Shown: one piece after another, positions 1 through 5,403 of the stretch | Numbering within the stretch: the stretch's first letter is position 1 | Layout: the number at the start of each line of letters is the position of its first letter | NCBI GenBank assembly: GCA_031177795.1 | Contig: JAPSKG010000158.1 | Location: forward strand, 1 to 5,403 | Source of the DNA: Domibacillus sp. | GTDB taxonomy: Bacteria > Bacillota > Bacilli > Bacillales > Domibacillaceae | Reading direction: 5' to 3' | DNA length: 5,403 nucleotides | Made by a program: the position numbers and the translations under genes | Notes under the pieces: generated by a model | The model's input: the letters and a program-made list of their open reading frames with translations, nothing else | Databases searched by the model: none | What the model was told of the DNA's origin: nothing

Positions 1-1190
1 CAAAAGACCCGTTCCACCGCTATACAAGTGCTGAAGAAATGGAACATGACTTGGCAACTGCTCTTGAGGAATATCGAGTAAACGAAAAAAAGTTTACGAT
101 TCAAGAAGATGATGAAGCAACAAAAGCTATACCCGTTATTACATCAAGGCCGCTAGAACGCATTCAAGCTCCCGGAGCTGCGGCAGCAGAAAAAAAAGAG
201 CCTGCAGTTCCTGCAAAAAAGAAAAACAAAAAATGGGCCTGGATTTTTATCCTTCTTTTGCTGGCAAGTATAGCAGGGGTGGTTGTATGGCTTATAACAA
301 CACAAAAATTGGTTGAAGTACCGGATACAAATGGAAACAGCCCTGAAGCTGCTGCATCAAAATTAATTAATTCTGGCCTTGTTGTAGGCGGCTCGGAAAA
401 AGAACATAACGGAGACATAGAAGAAGGCAAAGTAATTAGAACTGCTCCCGAAGCAGGAGAAACCATTAAAAAAGGCACTGAAGTAGATTTGTTTATTTCG
501 GCCGGAAAAGAAAGCAAGCGAATGGAAGATTACTCAGGAAAAACCTTAGAAGAAACACGTGAATTGCTGGAAGAAGCAGGCTTCCGTAACATTGATATTG
601 AAACGGTTTACGACAAAAGCGAACAGGGAACCGTTTTAGAGCAAAGCCCTGAAGCTGGTGAACAAGCGATACCAGAAGAAACAACTGTTGAGCTAACCGT
701 GAGCGCCGGCCTTGCCAACGTTATCTTAACTGATTTATCGGGTTACACGGAAAAAAGCCTGAAAGATTACGCAGATTCCAATGGTGTTATTATTAACATT
801 GCACGAGAAGAATTTTCAGATAATGTAGCGGCAGGGCAGGTAATCGACCAGGCGCCTCAGGCAGGCAGTGAAATTGCCTCAGGAAGCACAGTTGAAGTAA
901 CCATATCAAAGGGACCTGAAGAAATTCCTCCGGCAAAAGTTTCTTCCACTATTGTTATTCCATACGAAGCTGAGGTAGAAGGTGAACCGCAGGAAGTGCA
1001 AATTTACGTAGAAGACAAAGATCATAGCATGACAGAACCATATGAAAAGTTTTTGATTACAGAAGATACTGAACGAAAACTCGTACTTATTATTGAAAAA
1101 GGAAAAAATGCGGGATATAAAGTTATTCGTGACCAGGTGGTTATTATGGATGAAACAATTCCTTATCCCGAAGAAAATCAATCAGAATAA
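1..1190 (+). CDS. prkC: Ser/Thr protein kinase PrkC (PASTA kinase), 5'-truncated by window edge
   Basis: This is the C-terminal part of a membrane Ser/Thr kinase that senses muropeptides or lipid II outside the cell and phosphorylates cytoplasmic proteins. The frame is open from the left edge (first whole codon at 3). It starts with KDPFHRYTSAEEM, typical of the last helix of a Hanks-type kinase C-lobe, so the ATG at 39 is internal and not the true start. Then come an Ala/Lys-rich juxtamembrane linker, one transmembrane helix (about 234-299, KKNKKW followed by a hydrophobic run), and three PASTA repeats (about 312-510, 516-717, 720-914) with the recurring pattern G-x-V-x-x-x-x-P-x-A-G. A C-terminal extracellular beta-rich domain follows (about 927-1166), probably the Ig-like domain of Bacillus PrkC. 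The stop TAA is at 1188-1190. The catalytic core lies upstream and is not visible. The family and domain order are clear; the symbol rests on domain order and neighbours. Confidence 0.95.
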   Translation, partial: KDPFHRYTSAEEMEHDLATALEEYRVNEKKFTIQEDDEATKAIPVITSRPLERIQAPGAAAAEKKEPAVPAKKKNKKWAWIFILLLLASIAGVVVWLITTQKLVEVPDTNGNSPEAAASKLINSGLVVGGSEKEHNGDIEEGKVIRTAPEAGETIKKGTEVDLFISAGKESKRMEDYSGKTLEETRELLEEAGFRNIDIETVYDKSEQGTVLEQSPEAGEQAIPEETTVELTVSAGLANVILTDLSGYTEKSLKDYADSNGVIINIAREEFSDNVAAGQVIDQAPQAGSEIASGSTVEVTISKGPEEIPPAKVSSTIVIPYEAEVEGEPQEVQIYVEDKDHSMTEPYEKFLITEDTERKLVLIIEKGKNAGYKVIRDQVVIMDETIPYPEENQSE

Positions 1191-1201
1191 GGCGGTGCTT
1201 C

Positions 1202-2077
1202 ATGCCAGCAGGCAAAATTATTAAAGCGTTAAGCGGCTTTTATTACGTCCTGGACAAAGATGAAATTATTCAATGCAGAGGGCGGGGCGTATTCCGGAAA
1301 CGAAATATTACTCCGCTCGTCGGCGACTATGTTGAGTACGAAGCTGATAATGATAAAGAAGGGTATATCCTGTCAATTGAAGAACGGAAAAACGATCTTG
1401 TTAGGCCTCCAGTAGCTAATATTGATCAAGCAGTTCTTGTTTTTTCAGTAATGGAACCGGCGTTTAGCCCCGGGCTTCTCGACCGATTTCTAGTTTTGAT
1501 TGAATCAAAATATATTGAGCCGATTATCTGCCTAACAAAAATGGATCTGGCAGAAGATATAAATAAGTTAAATTCCTTTATCTCAGATTATCGAAAAATC
1601 GGTTATACAGTAGTAGAAACCTCATCAGAAACGCTGGATGGCCTTGCTGAATTAAAAAAGTATTTAAAAGAAAAAACATCTGTTTTTGCCGGCCAGTCCG
1701 GTGTGGGAAAATCGTCATTACTCAACGCTATCCGCCCGGATCTTGAATTAAAAACAGATGAAATTTCCAACTCTCTTGGCAGGGGAAAGCATACAACGCG
1801 CCATGTTGAACTTATCCCAGCAGCAGGCGGTCTTGTTGCGGATACACCCGGGTTTAGTTCACTTGATTTTGAAGGCATAGAATTAGAAGATTTATCTGCT
1901 TGTTTTCCAGAAATGACGAAAATAAGCTCTTCTTGTAAGTTTCGAGGGTGCCTTCACGTAAATGAACCAAAATGTGCGGTAAAAGAAGCGGTACAGCAAA
2001 ATGAAATTCCAAATTATCGATACGAACATTATTTGCAATTTTTTGAAGAAATTAAAGAGAGAAAGCCGAGGTACTAA
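1202..2077 (+). CDS. rsgA: Ribosome small-subunit biogenesis GTPase RsgA (CpgA/YloQ)
   Basis: This is a circularly permuted GTPase that binds the 30S subunit late in assembly; GTP hydrolysis drives its release. At 291 aa it has the usual family length (B. subtilis about 298). An N-terminal OB-fold region spans about 1-65. The G motifs then appear in permuted order: G4 TKMD at 112-115, G1 GQSGVGKS at 164-171, G2 inside KHTTRH at 196-201, and G3 DTPG at 214-217. The C-terminal zinc knuckle is Cys245, Cys250, His252, Cys258. All key residues are present. The start is ATG 1202, preceded by AAGGCGG (1189-1195, 6 nt spacing). This ribosome-binding site overlaps the prkC stop codon, so translation is probably coupled to the kinase. 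The gap to prkC is 11 nt and to rpe 3 nt, which supports one operon. Identification is secure. Confidence 0.98.
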   Translation: MPAGKIIKALSGFYYVLDKDEIIQCRGRGVFRKRNITPLVGDYVEYEADNDKEGYILSIEERKNDLVRPPVANIDQAVLVFSVMEPAFSPGLLDRFLVLIESKYIEPIICLTKMDLAEDINKLNSFISDYRKIGYTVVETSSETLDGLAELKKYLKEKTSVFAGQSGVGKSSLLNAIRPDLELKTDEISNSLGRGKHTTRHVELIPAAGGLVADTPGFSSLDFEGIELEDLSACFPEMTKISSSCKFRGCLHVNEPKCAVKEAVQQNEIPNYRYEHYLQFFEEIKERKPRY

Positions 2078-2080
2078 AAA

Positions 2081-2740
2081 ATGATAAAAATTGCCCCTTC
2101 GATTTTGTCTGCTGACTTTGCGCAGCTGGGCGAAGAAGTGAAAAACGTAGAAAAAGGAGGCGCCGACTATATTCACGTAGATGTAATGGATGGCCATTTT
2201 GTGCCAAATATAACAATTGGCCCGCTTATTGTTGAAGCAATCCGCCCGGTGACGGCTTTGCCGCTGGATGTGCATTTAATGATCAGCAATCCGGATCAAT
2301 ATATTGAGGCGTTTGCTAAAGCGGGAGCCGACATTATAACGGTTCATGCAGAAGCATGTCCGCATCTTCACCGCACCATTCAAATAATCAAGTCATTTGG
2401 AGTAAAAGCAGGAGTTGTTTTAAATCCTTCCACTCCTGAAGATGTCCTTGAATATGTAATAAACGACATTGATATGGTCCTTTTAATGACTGTAAATCCA
2501 GGGTTCGGAGGGCAGTCGTTTATCCATTCTGTTGTACCGAAAATTCGCCGTGTCCGTGAAATGATTTTAGAGGCTGGTGTAAATGTAGAGATTGAAGTAG
2601 ATGGCGGAATTACACCGGAAACCGTAGGGATTTGTGCGAATGCCGGAGCAACCGTTTTTGTAGCTGGTTCTGCCATTTACAATCAAAAAAATCGTGGTGA
2701 AGCCATTCAAGCGATTCGCACGGCAGCAGAAAATGCATGA
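2081..2740 (+). CDS. rpe: Ribulose-phosphate 3-epimerase
   Basis: This cytoplasmic TIM-barrel enzyme interconverts D-ribulose 5-phosphate and D-xylulose 5-phosphate in the pentose phosphate pathway. At 219 aa it is full length for the family. Visible motifs in order are the opening [10 protein letters not shown] with Ser8, [12 protein letters not shown] with metal ligand His32 and acid/base Asp34, LDVHLMI with His65, the phosphate-loop segment [10 protein letters not shown] (139-148), VDGGI with the second catalytic Asp174, and VAGSAIY near the C-terminus. No catalytic residue is missing. The start is ATG 2081, 3 nt after the rsgA stop, with a modest GAGGT site at 2068-2072 inside the end of rsgA. 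Its stop overlaps the thiN start. An epimerase beside a thiamine pyrophosphokinase makes metabolic sense because transketolase uses thiamine diphosphate. It could only be confused with a related sugar-phosphate epimerase; the motifs and neighbours favour Rpe. Confidence 0.97.
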   Translation: MIKIAPSILSADFAQLGEEVKNVEKGGADYIHVDVMDGHFVPNITIGPLIVEAIRPVTALPLDVHLMISNPDQYIEAFAKAGADIITVHAEACPHLHRTIQIIKSFGVKAGVVLNPSTPEDVLEYVINDIDMVLLMTVNPGFGGQSFIHSVVPKIRRVREMILEAGVNVEIEVDGGITPETVGICANAGATVFVAGSAIYNQKNRGEAIQAIRTAAENA

Positions 2741-3399
2741 TTTTTCATATTGTAGCAGGCGGCCCTGAACATGAATTGCCCGATTTTACATCAAATTCAC
2801 AAGCGGACGAGCAGTGGATCGGGGTGGACCGGGGAGCGCTTTATCTATTGAAAAGAGGAATAGTTCCCGCTAGAGCTTTTGGCGATTTTGATTCTGTTTC
2901 AATGGAAGAATGGAACAAAATTGCTTCTGCAATTCCTGATTTTGTGCAGTTTCCTGCTGAAAAAGATGAGACCGATTTAGAAATTGCTTTAAATTACGCA
3001 TTAAGCCAAAAGCCGGTGGCTATTTATATGTATGGAGTGACAGGCGGGCGGCTCGATCATTTTTTTGGTGCAGTCACGCTTTTAACAAAAAAAGAAATTA
3101 CAAAAGACAAATTACCCGTGTACATTGTTGACAATCAAAACGAAATTTCTGTCCACACACCAGGAACTACTGAAATAATGAAAAATGAAAAATGGCCATA
3201 CTGCTCTTTTTTTGCTGTGAGCGAAAAAGTAATAGGTCTAACATTAAAGGGATTTAAATATCCTCTTTATGACCACCTTTTACAAAGCGGCTCATCAAGA
3301 TGTGTCAGTAACGAAATCATTGATAAAAAAGCGGTCTTTTCATTTTGTTCAGGCATATTAATGGTAATAAGAAGTCGTGACGGGGGGAATAGCCGTTGA
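2737..3399 (+). CDS. thiN: Thiamine pyrophosphokinase
   Basis: ThiN transfers pyrophosphate from ATP to thiamine, giving thiamine diphosphate and AMP in the cytoplasm. The 220-aa protein opens with IVAGGP and carries the family motifs DRG (31-33), GDFDS (49-53), KDETD (76-80) and TGGRLDH (102-108). The acidic residues in these blocks are those expected to bind Mg-ATP and thiamine; the weaker C-terminal half (about 135-210) is the beta-sandwich domain. The ATG at 2737 overlaps the rpe stop (ATGA, 2737-2740). No good ribosome-binding site precedes it, so it probably depends on translational coupling with rpe. The stop TGA (3397-3399) overlaps the TTG start of spoVM. The last five residues, GGNSR after RSRD, are encoded by the spoVM ribosome-binding region and may be a tail created by that overlap (inference). 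It matches yloS in B. subtilis order. Confidence 0.95.
   Translation: MIFHIVAGGPEHELPDFTSNSQADEQWIGVDRGALYLLKRGIVPARAFGDFDSVSMEEWNKIASAIPDFVQFPAEKDETDLEIALNYALSQKPVAIYMYGVTGGRLDHFFGAVTLLTKKEITKDKLPVYIVDNQNEISVHTPGTTEIMKNEKWPYCSFFAVSEKVIGLTLKGFKYPLYDHLLQSGSSRCVSNEIIDKKAVFSFCSGILMVIRSRDGGNSR
3382..3387 (+). promoter_or_regulatory. Ribosome-binding site of spoVM
   Basis: A run of six G residues lies 8 nt before the TTG at 3396, inside the last codons of thiN. It can pair with the CCUCC core of 16S rRNA through G-U and G-C pairs, but it lacks the usual A of GGAGG. It supports TTG 3396 as the start. A non-canonical site plus a TTG start suggests modest translation or dependence on ribosomes finishing thiN (inference). 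Confidence 0.65.
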
Positions 3400-3479
3400 A
3401 ATTTTATACGATAAAGCTACCAAAATTTGTCGGTGGGATGATTCGGGCGGTAATGTCAGCGGGGAAAAAACGGAAATAA
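3396..3479 (+). CDS. spoVM: Stage V sporulation protein SpoVM (27 aa)
   Basis: SpoVM is a tiny amphipathic helix made in the mother cell during sporulation. It binds the convex forespore outer membrane and anchors SpoIVA to start spore-coat assembly. The peptide begins (M)[10 protein letters not shown], the hallmark N-terminus of the family, with the helix-breaking Pro9, a Gly-Gly at 13-14 and Arg17. The C-terminal end is Lys/Arg-rich. Usual length is about 26 aa; this one has 27. The start must be TTG 3396, because an in-frame TAG lies at 3390-3392 and the only codon between is CCG. A G-rich ribosome-binding site (3382-3387) precedes it by 8 nt. The gene overlaps the thiN stop by 3 nt, and its own stop merges into the terminator A-tract. 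It sits between thiN and rpmB, as in B. subtilis. It is easy to miss because of its size and TTG start. Confidence 0.95.
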   Translation: MKFYTIKLPKFVGGMIRAVMSAGKKRK

Positions 3480-3517
3480 AAAAAATGCCTGTGCCAATCC
3501 GGCACGGGCATTTTTTT
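3478..3517. terminator. Bidirectional Rho-independent terminator between spoVM and rpmB
   Basis: An 11-bp stem (3485-3495 with 3501-3511) encloses a 5-nt loop, AATCC. It is flanked by eight A on the left (3478-3485) and seven T on the right (3511-3517), so it can stop transcription from both strands. It ends the prkC-spoVM operon on the plus strand and rpmB on the minus strand. The one imperfect position, 3490/3506, is a U-G wobble in the plus-strand RNA but an A-C mismatch in the minus-strand RNA, so it may work slightly better on the plus strand. The first two A of the tract belong to the spoVM stop codon. Confidence 0.92.
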
Positions 3518-3528
3518 ATAAAAGAAAA

Positions 3529-3717
3529 TTATACACGTTCAACTTTTCCAGATTTAAGTGCACGGGCAGAAACCCAAACACGTTTCGGTTTACCGTCAAC
3601 GAGGATGCGAACTTTTTGCAGGTTAGCGCCCCATGTACGTTTGCTTGAATTCATCGCGTGTGAACGATTGTTTCCAGTAACTGCTTTACGGCCAGTGATA
3701 ACACATTTTTTTGGCAT
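3529..3717 (-). CDS. rpmB: 50S ribosomal protein L28
   Basis: L28 is a small basic protein of the large ribosomal subunit. The 62-aa product has the full family length and typical blocks: CVITGRK near the N-terminus, then [19 protein letters not shown], and the C-terminal [14 protein letters not shown]. It has only one cysteine (Cys5) and lacks the paired CxxC motifs of the zinc-binding form, so it is the zinc-independent type. The chosen start is ATG (CAT on the plus strand at 3715-3717), with TAAGGAG at 3726-3732 and 8 nt spacing. An in-frame GTG at 3724-3726 would add three residues but overlaps the ribosome-binding site, so it is rejected. The gene converges on spoVM and shares its terminator, and it diverges from yloU. 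It appears monocistronic. Confidence 0.98.
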   Translation of the reverse strand: MPKKCVITGRKAVTGNNRSHAMNSSKRTWGANLQKVRILVDGKPKRVWVSARALKSGKVERV

Positions 3718-3725
3718 TTTATTCA

Positions 3726-3732
3726 CTCCTTA
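3726..3732 (-). promoter_or_regulatory. Ribosome-binding site of rpmB
   Basis: On the minus strand this reads TAAGGAG, a near-ideal Shine-Dalgarno sequence 8 nt before the ATG at 3717. It fixes the start of L28 at the MPKK form, because the upstream in-frame GTG falls on the site itself. Confidence 0.9.
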
Positions 3733-3781
3733 CTATTCAGGATCATCATTGTCTACGTTTTTATATGCAAGACACTTAAAT

Positions 3782-3810
3782 AATTTATCATAATCACTCT
3801 ATGAATGCAA
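3782..3810 (-). promoter_or_regulatory. Candidate promoter of rpmB (weak match)
   Basis: On the minus strand, TTGCAT (3805-3810) and TAAATT (3782-3787) are 17 nt apart, upstream of the rpmB ribosome-binding site. Each hexamer matches the housekeeping sigma-A consensus at four of six positions. A TATGAT (3787-3792) overlaps this region and is a better -10 alone, but has no -35 at the right distance. A promoter is expected here because rpmB has no gene upstream on its strand; the exact boxes are uncertain. Confidence 0.3.
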
Positions 3811-3879
3811 CTGCTTTAGGAAAGTCTTTCAAGAAAATTACCTTGACAGTGAATAAGCATGAGCCCTTTGTTTGTTCAG

Positions 3880-3909
3880 TTGTGAATGTCTAGCTAAATA
3901 TAGTAAAAT
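3880..3909 (+). promoter_or_regulatory. Candidate promoter of yloU-fakA
   Basis: TTGTGA (3880-3885) and TAAAAT (3904-3909) are separated by 18 nt and lie 33 nt before the yloU start. They match the sigma-A consensus at four and five of six positions. An overlapping TATAGT (3899-3904) is an alternative -10 but lacks a fitting -35. The position is right for a promoter driving yloU and fakA together. Confidence 0.45.
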
Positions 3910-3928
3910 AAGAGTAGTTCGATTCGCA

Positions 3929-3935
3929 AGGGAGG
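3929..3935 (+). promoter_or_regulatory. Ribosome-binding site of yloU
   Basis: AGGGAGG ends 7 nt before GTG 3943. It is a strong Shine-Dalgarno match that supports the GTG as the true start; no in-frame ATG in that area competes. Confidence 0.85.
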
Positions 3936-3942
3936 CGTTTTT

Positions 3943-4305
3943 GTGACGATTGAATTAACAACAGAACTTGGCCAGATTGATATCTCAAACGAAGTGATTG
4001 CCATGATAGCGGGCGGAGCTGCAGTAGACTGCTATGGAATTGTTGGGATGGCTTCGAAAAATCAATTAAAAGACGGAATTGCTGAGATTTTGCGTCGCGA
4101 AAATTTTACTCGCGGAGTAATTGTCCGTCAAGAAGAAGATCGAATCTTTATTGACATGTATATTATTGTAAGCTATGGAACAAAAGTTTCCGAAGTAGCC
4201 AGCAACGTACAGTCAAAAGTTAAATATACGTTAAATCAAACAGTAGGACTATCAGTTGATTCTGTTAATATTTTTGTACAGGGTGTGCGGGTGACCAACC
4301 CGTAG
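3943..4305 (+). CDS. yloU: Asp23/Gls24 family protein YloU
   Basis: This is a small protein of the Asp23/Gls24 family (DUF322), 120 aa, the same length as I recall for B. subtilis YloU. Diagnostic stretches are QIDISNEVIAMIAGGAAVDC, CYGIVGMAS, the central DMYIIVSYGTKVSEVA and the C-terminal SVNIFVQGVRV. There is no signal peptide or transmembrane segment, so it should be cytoplasmic or membrane-associated through partners. Family members have been linked to cell-envelope stress (Asp23 of Staphylococcus) and often sit directly before the fatty acid kinase gene, as here. The exact function is not established. The start is GTG 3943, with a strong ribosome-binding site 7 nt upstream; the stop is TAG 4303-4305. 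fakA follows after 17 nt, almost certainly in the same transcript. A functional link with FakA is inferred from this conserved pairing only. Confidence 0.95.
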   Translation: MTIELTTELGQIDISNEVIAMIAGGAAVDCYGIVGMASKNQLKDGIAEILRRENFTRGVIVRQEEDRIFIDMYIIVSYGTKVSEVASNVQSKVKYTLNQTVGLSVDSVNIFVQGVRVTNP

Positions 4306-4308
4306 TGT

Positions 4309-4315
4309 GAGGAGG
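4309..4315 (+). promoter_or_regulatory. Ribosome-binding site of fakA
   Basis: GAGGAGG lies in the yloU-fakA gap, 7 nt before GTG 4323. This strong site selects the GTG over the out-of-frame TTG at 4321 and over the downstream in-frame ATG at 4362, which would remove conserved N-terminal residues. Confidence 0.88.
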
Positions 4316-4322
4316 AAAATTT

Positions 4323-5403
4323 GTGGCAATTACTTCATTGGACGGAATTCGCTTTGCTGAAATGGTTGAAACGGGCGCCCGGCATTTATCGATAAATGCT
4401 GCTATGGTTGATGCGCTAAATGTATTTCCAGTTCCGGATGGCGATACAGGGACAAATATGAACTTGTCGATGACATCTGGAGCAAAGGAAACAACAGCGG
4501 CAAAACAATCTCATTTCGGCAAAACGGCCGAGGCATTGTCAAAAGGTTTGTTGATGGGAGCACGAGGTAATTCAGGTGTAATCTTATCACAGCTTTTTCG
4601 CGGATTCTCAAAAGCTGTAGCGGAAAAACAAGAAGTGACTTCTATTGAACTGGCGGCTGCTTTTGAAGCAGGCGTGCAAACAGCTTATAAAGCGGTAATG
4701 AAGCCGGTTGAAGGAACAATTTTAACTGTTGCAAAAGATGCGGCTAAAAAAGCTGTGACTGCTGCACAAACGGAAACAAATATTGTCGCTTTAATGGAAT
4801 CTCTTGTAAAAGAAGGACAGGCATCCTTGAACAGGACACCTGATCTTCTGCCAGTTTTAAAAGAAGTTGGTGTGGTTGACAGCGGTGCGCAGGGGCTTTT
4901 GCTCATATATGAAGGGTTTCTTGCTTCACTAAAGGGAGAAGCACTGCCGGCAGCGCTTTCGGATCGCCAGGATCTAGCGGATTTAATTAGTGCCGAACAT
5001 CATAAAAGTGTGCAAAGTTTTATGAGCACAGAAGACATAGAATTTGGCTATTGTACAGAATTCATGGTTAAATTTGAACAAAAGAAACTGGTGGAAAACC
5101 CTTTTTCAGAAGATGAATTTCGTCATGAGTTAAGTGCGCATGGAGACTCGCTGCTTGTGGTTGCTGACGACGAAATTGCAAAAGTACACATTCATGCAGA
5201 GCACCCTGGAAATGTACTGACGATCGGGCAAAAATACGGCAGTTTAATTAACATGAAAATTGAGAATATGCGTGAGCAGCACAGCAATATTACGGGCGGT
5301 TTTACGGAAACTGCTGAAAAATCAGCTCAAAAAGAAAAATATGGGATTGTTACTGTTGCAATGGGTGCGGGAGTAACAAAACTCTTTAAAAGCATTGGAG
5401 CTT
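4323..5403 (+). CDS. fakA: Fatty acid kinase catalytic subunit FakA (YloV), 3'-truncated by window edge
   Basis: FakA phosphorylates fatty acids presented by a FakB binding protein, giving acyl-phosphates for phospholipid synthesis. The window holds the first 360 codons of an expected 550 or so, with no stop before the right edge. The start is GTG 4323. The N-terminal DhaL-like (Dak2) nucleotide-binding domain (about 1-200) shows NVFPVPDGDTGTNM (33-46), whose aspartates 39 and 41 should bind Mg-ATP, followed by GARGNSGVILSQLFRG and VVDSGAQGLL. The middle domain has Cys244 in GYCTEF and the His289-x-His291 pair in KVHIHAEHPG, which correspond by pattern to the zinc-binding residues of Staphylococcus FakA. 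The final visible residues (YGIVTVAMGAGVTKLFKSIG) begin the C-terminal domain that contacts FakB. Older annotations call it a dihydroxyacetone kinase-like protein. No fakB is in the window; FakB proteins are usually encoded elsewhere. Confidence 0.95.
   Translation, partial: MAITSLDGIRFAEMVETGARHLSINAAMVDALNVFPVPDGDTGTNMNLSMTSGAKETTAAKQSHFGKTAEALSKGLLMGARGNSGVILSQLFRGFSKAVAEKQEVTSIELAAAFEAGVQTAYKAVMKPVEGTILTVAKDAAKKAVTAAQTETNIVALMESLVKEGQASLNRTPDLLPVLKEVGVVDSGAQGLLLIYEGFLASLKGEALPAALSDRQDLADLISAEHHKSVQSFMSTEDIEFGYCTEFMVKFEQKKLVENPFSEDEFRHELSAHGDSLLVVADDEIAKVHIHAEHPGNVLTIGQKYGSLINMKIENMREQHSNITGGFTETAEKSAQKEKYGIVTVAMGAGVTKLFKSIGA

Larger units (their letters stand above)
3718..3942. other. Divergent intergenic region between rpmB and yloU
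   Basis: This AT-rich 225-nt stretch lies between the divergently transcribed rpmB and yloU. Beyond the ribosome-binding sites and the candidate promoters listed separately, I see no convincing ORF, RNA gene or riboswitch. Short inverted repeats such as GAAAG-T-CTTTC (3820-3830) are too small to interpret. Confidence 0.8.

Noticed and set aside
39..41. ATG as the start of the first gene
   Set aside because: The frame is open to the left edge and the upstream codons encode KDPFHRY, a conserved kinase C-lobe segment, so this Met is internal.
164..517. Minus-strand ORF opposite prkC, and similar ones at 493-684 and 906-1181
   Set aside because: These are antisense shadows of prkC with low-complexity Ser/Pro- or Phe-rich products and no translation signals.
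1603..2275. Minus-strand ORFs opposite rsgA and rpe (1603-1878, 1892-2275, 2380-2676)
   Set aside because: They lie fully antisense to well-conserved genes and show no recognisable protein features.
3377..3793. A 138-codon plus-strand ORF starting with GTG
   Set aside because: It overlaps the end of thiN, all of spoVM, the terminator and all of rpmB on the opposite strand. Its product resembles no family and it has no ribosome-binding site of its own; the codons are explained by spoVM and antisense rpmB.
3814..3830. Small overlapping inverted repeats CTTT-AGG-AAAG and GAAAG-T-CTTTC
   Set aside because: The arms are only 4-5 bp with very short loops, which is expected by chance in AT-rich DNA and fits no known operator.
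3843..3848. Perfect TTGACA, resembling a -35 box
   Set aside because: No -10-like hexamer occurs 16-18 nt downstream; the sequence there is CCTTTG/CTTTGT. The pair at 3880/3904 is a better promoter candidate.
4402..4906. Minus-strand ORFs opposite fakA (4402-4611, 4685-4906)
   Set aside because: The plus strand encodes FakA with all family motifs through this region, so these are shadows.

Overview
The window reads as a stretch of chromosome from a low-GC, endospore-forming Bacillaceae-type Firmicute. The gene order is prkC - rsgA - rpe - thiN - spoVM, then a convergent rpmB, then yloU - fakA. This matches, from memory, the prkC-to-yloV region of Bacillus subtilis. The tiny spore-coat gene spoVM indicates that the lineage makes spores. 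Everything here looks like conserved chromosomal core. I see no mobile element, CRISPR array, tRNA or rRNA, and no sign of a new system.

Layout. Positions 1-1190 hold the 3' part of the PASTA-domain Ser/Thr kinase gene prkC; the catalytic domain lies almost wholly upstream of the window. It is followed on the same strand, with gaps of 11 nt or less or overlaps, by rsgA (ribosome-assembly GTPase, 1202-2077), rpe (ribulose-phosphate 3-epimerase, 2081-2740), thiN (thiamine pyrophosphokinase, 2737-3399) and spoVM (3396-3479). The spoVM gene is only 27 codons long, starts with TTG and overlaps the thiN stop, so automated annotation could easily miss it. A hairpin with A and T tracts on both sides (3478-3517) ends this operon and also the facing rpmB gene (minus strand, 3529-3717). 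The non-coding stretch 3718-3942 separates rpmB from the divergent yloU-fakA pair and should hold both promoters. yloU (3943-4305, Asp23/Gls24 family) is followed 17 nt later by fakA (4323 onward), which runs off the right edge after 360 of roughly 550 codons.

How the genes fit together. The kinase senses cell-wall fragments or lipid II outside the cell. RsgA is a reported target of PrkC in B. subtilis, so signalling and ribosome maturation may be linked within one transcript. Rpe serves the pentose phosphate pathway, and ThiN makes thiamine diphosphate, the cofactor of transketolase in that same pathway. FakA phosphorylates fatty acids for reuse in phospholipid synthesis. The points most worth a second look are the overlapping TTG-start spoVM, the shared bidirectional terminator, and the run of non-ATG starts (spoVM TTG, yloU GTG, fakA GTG).
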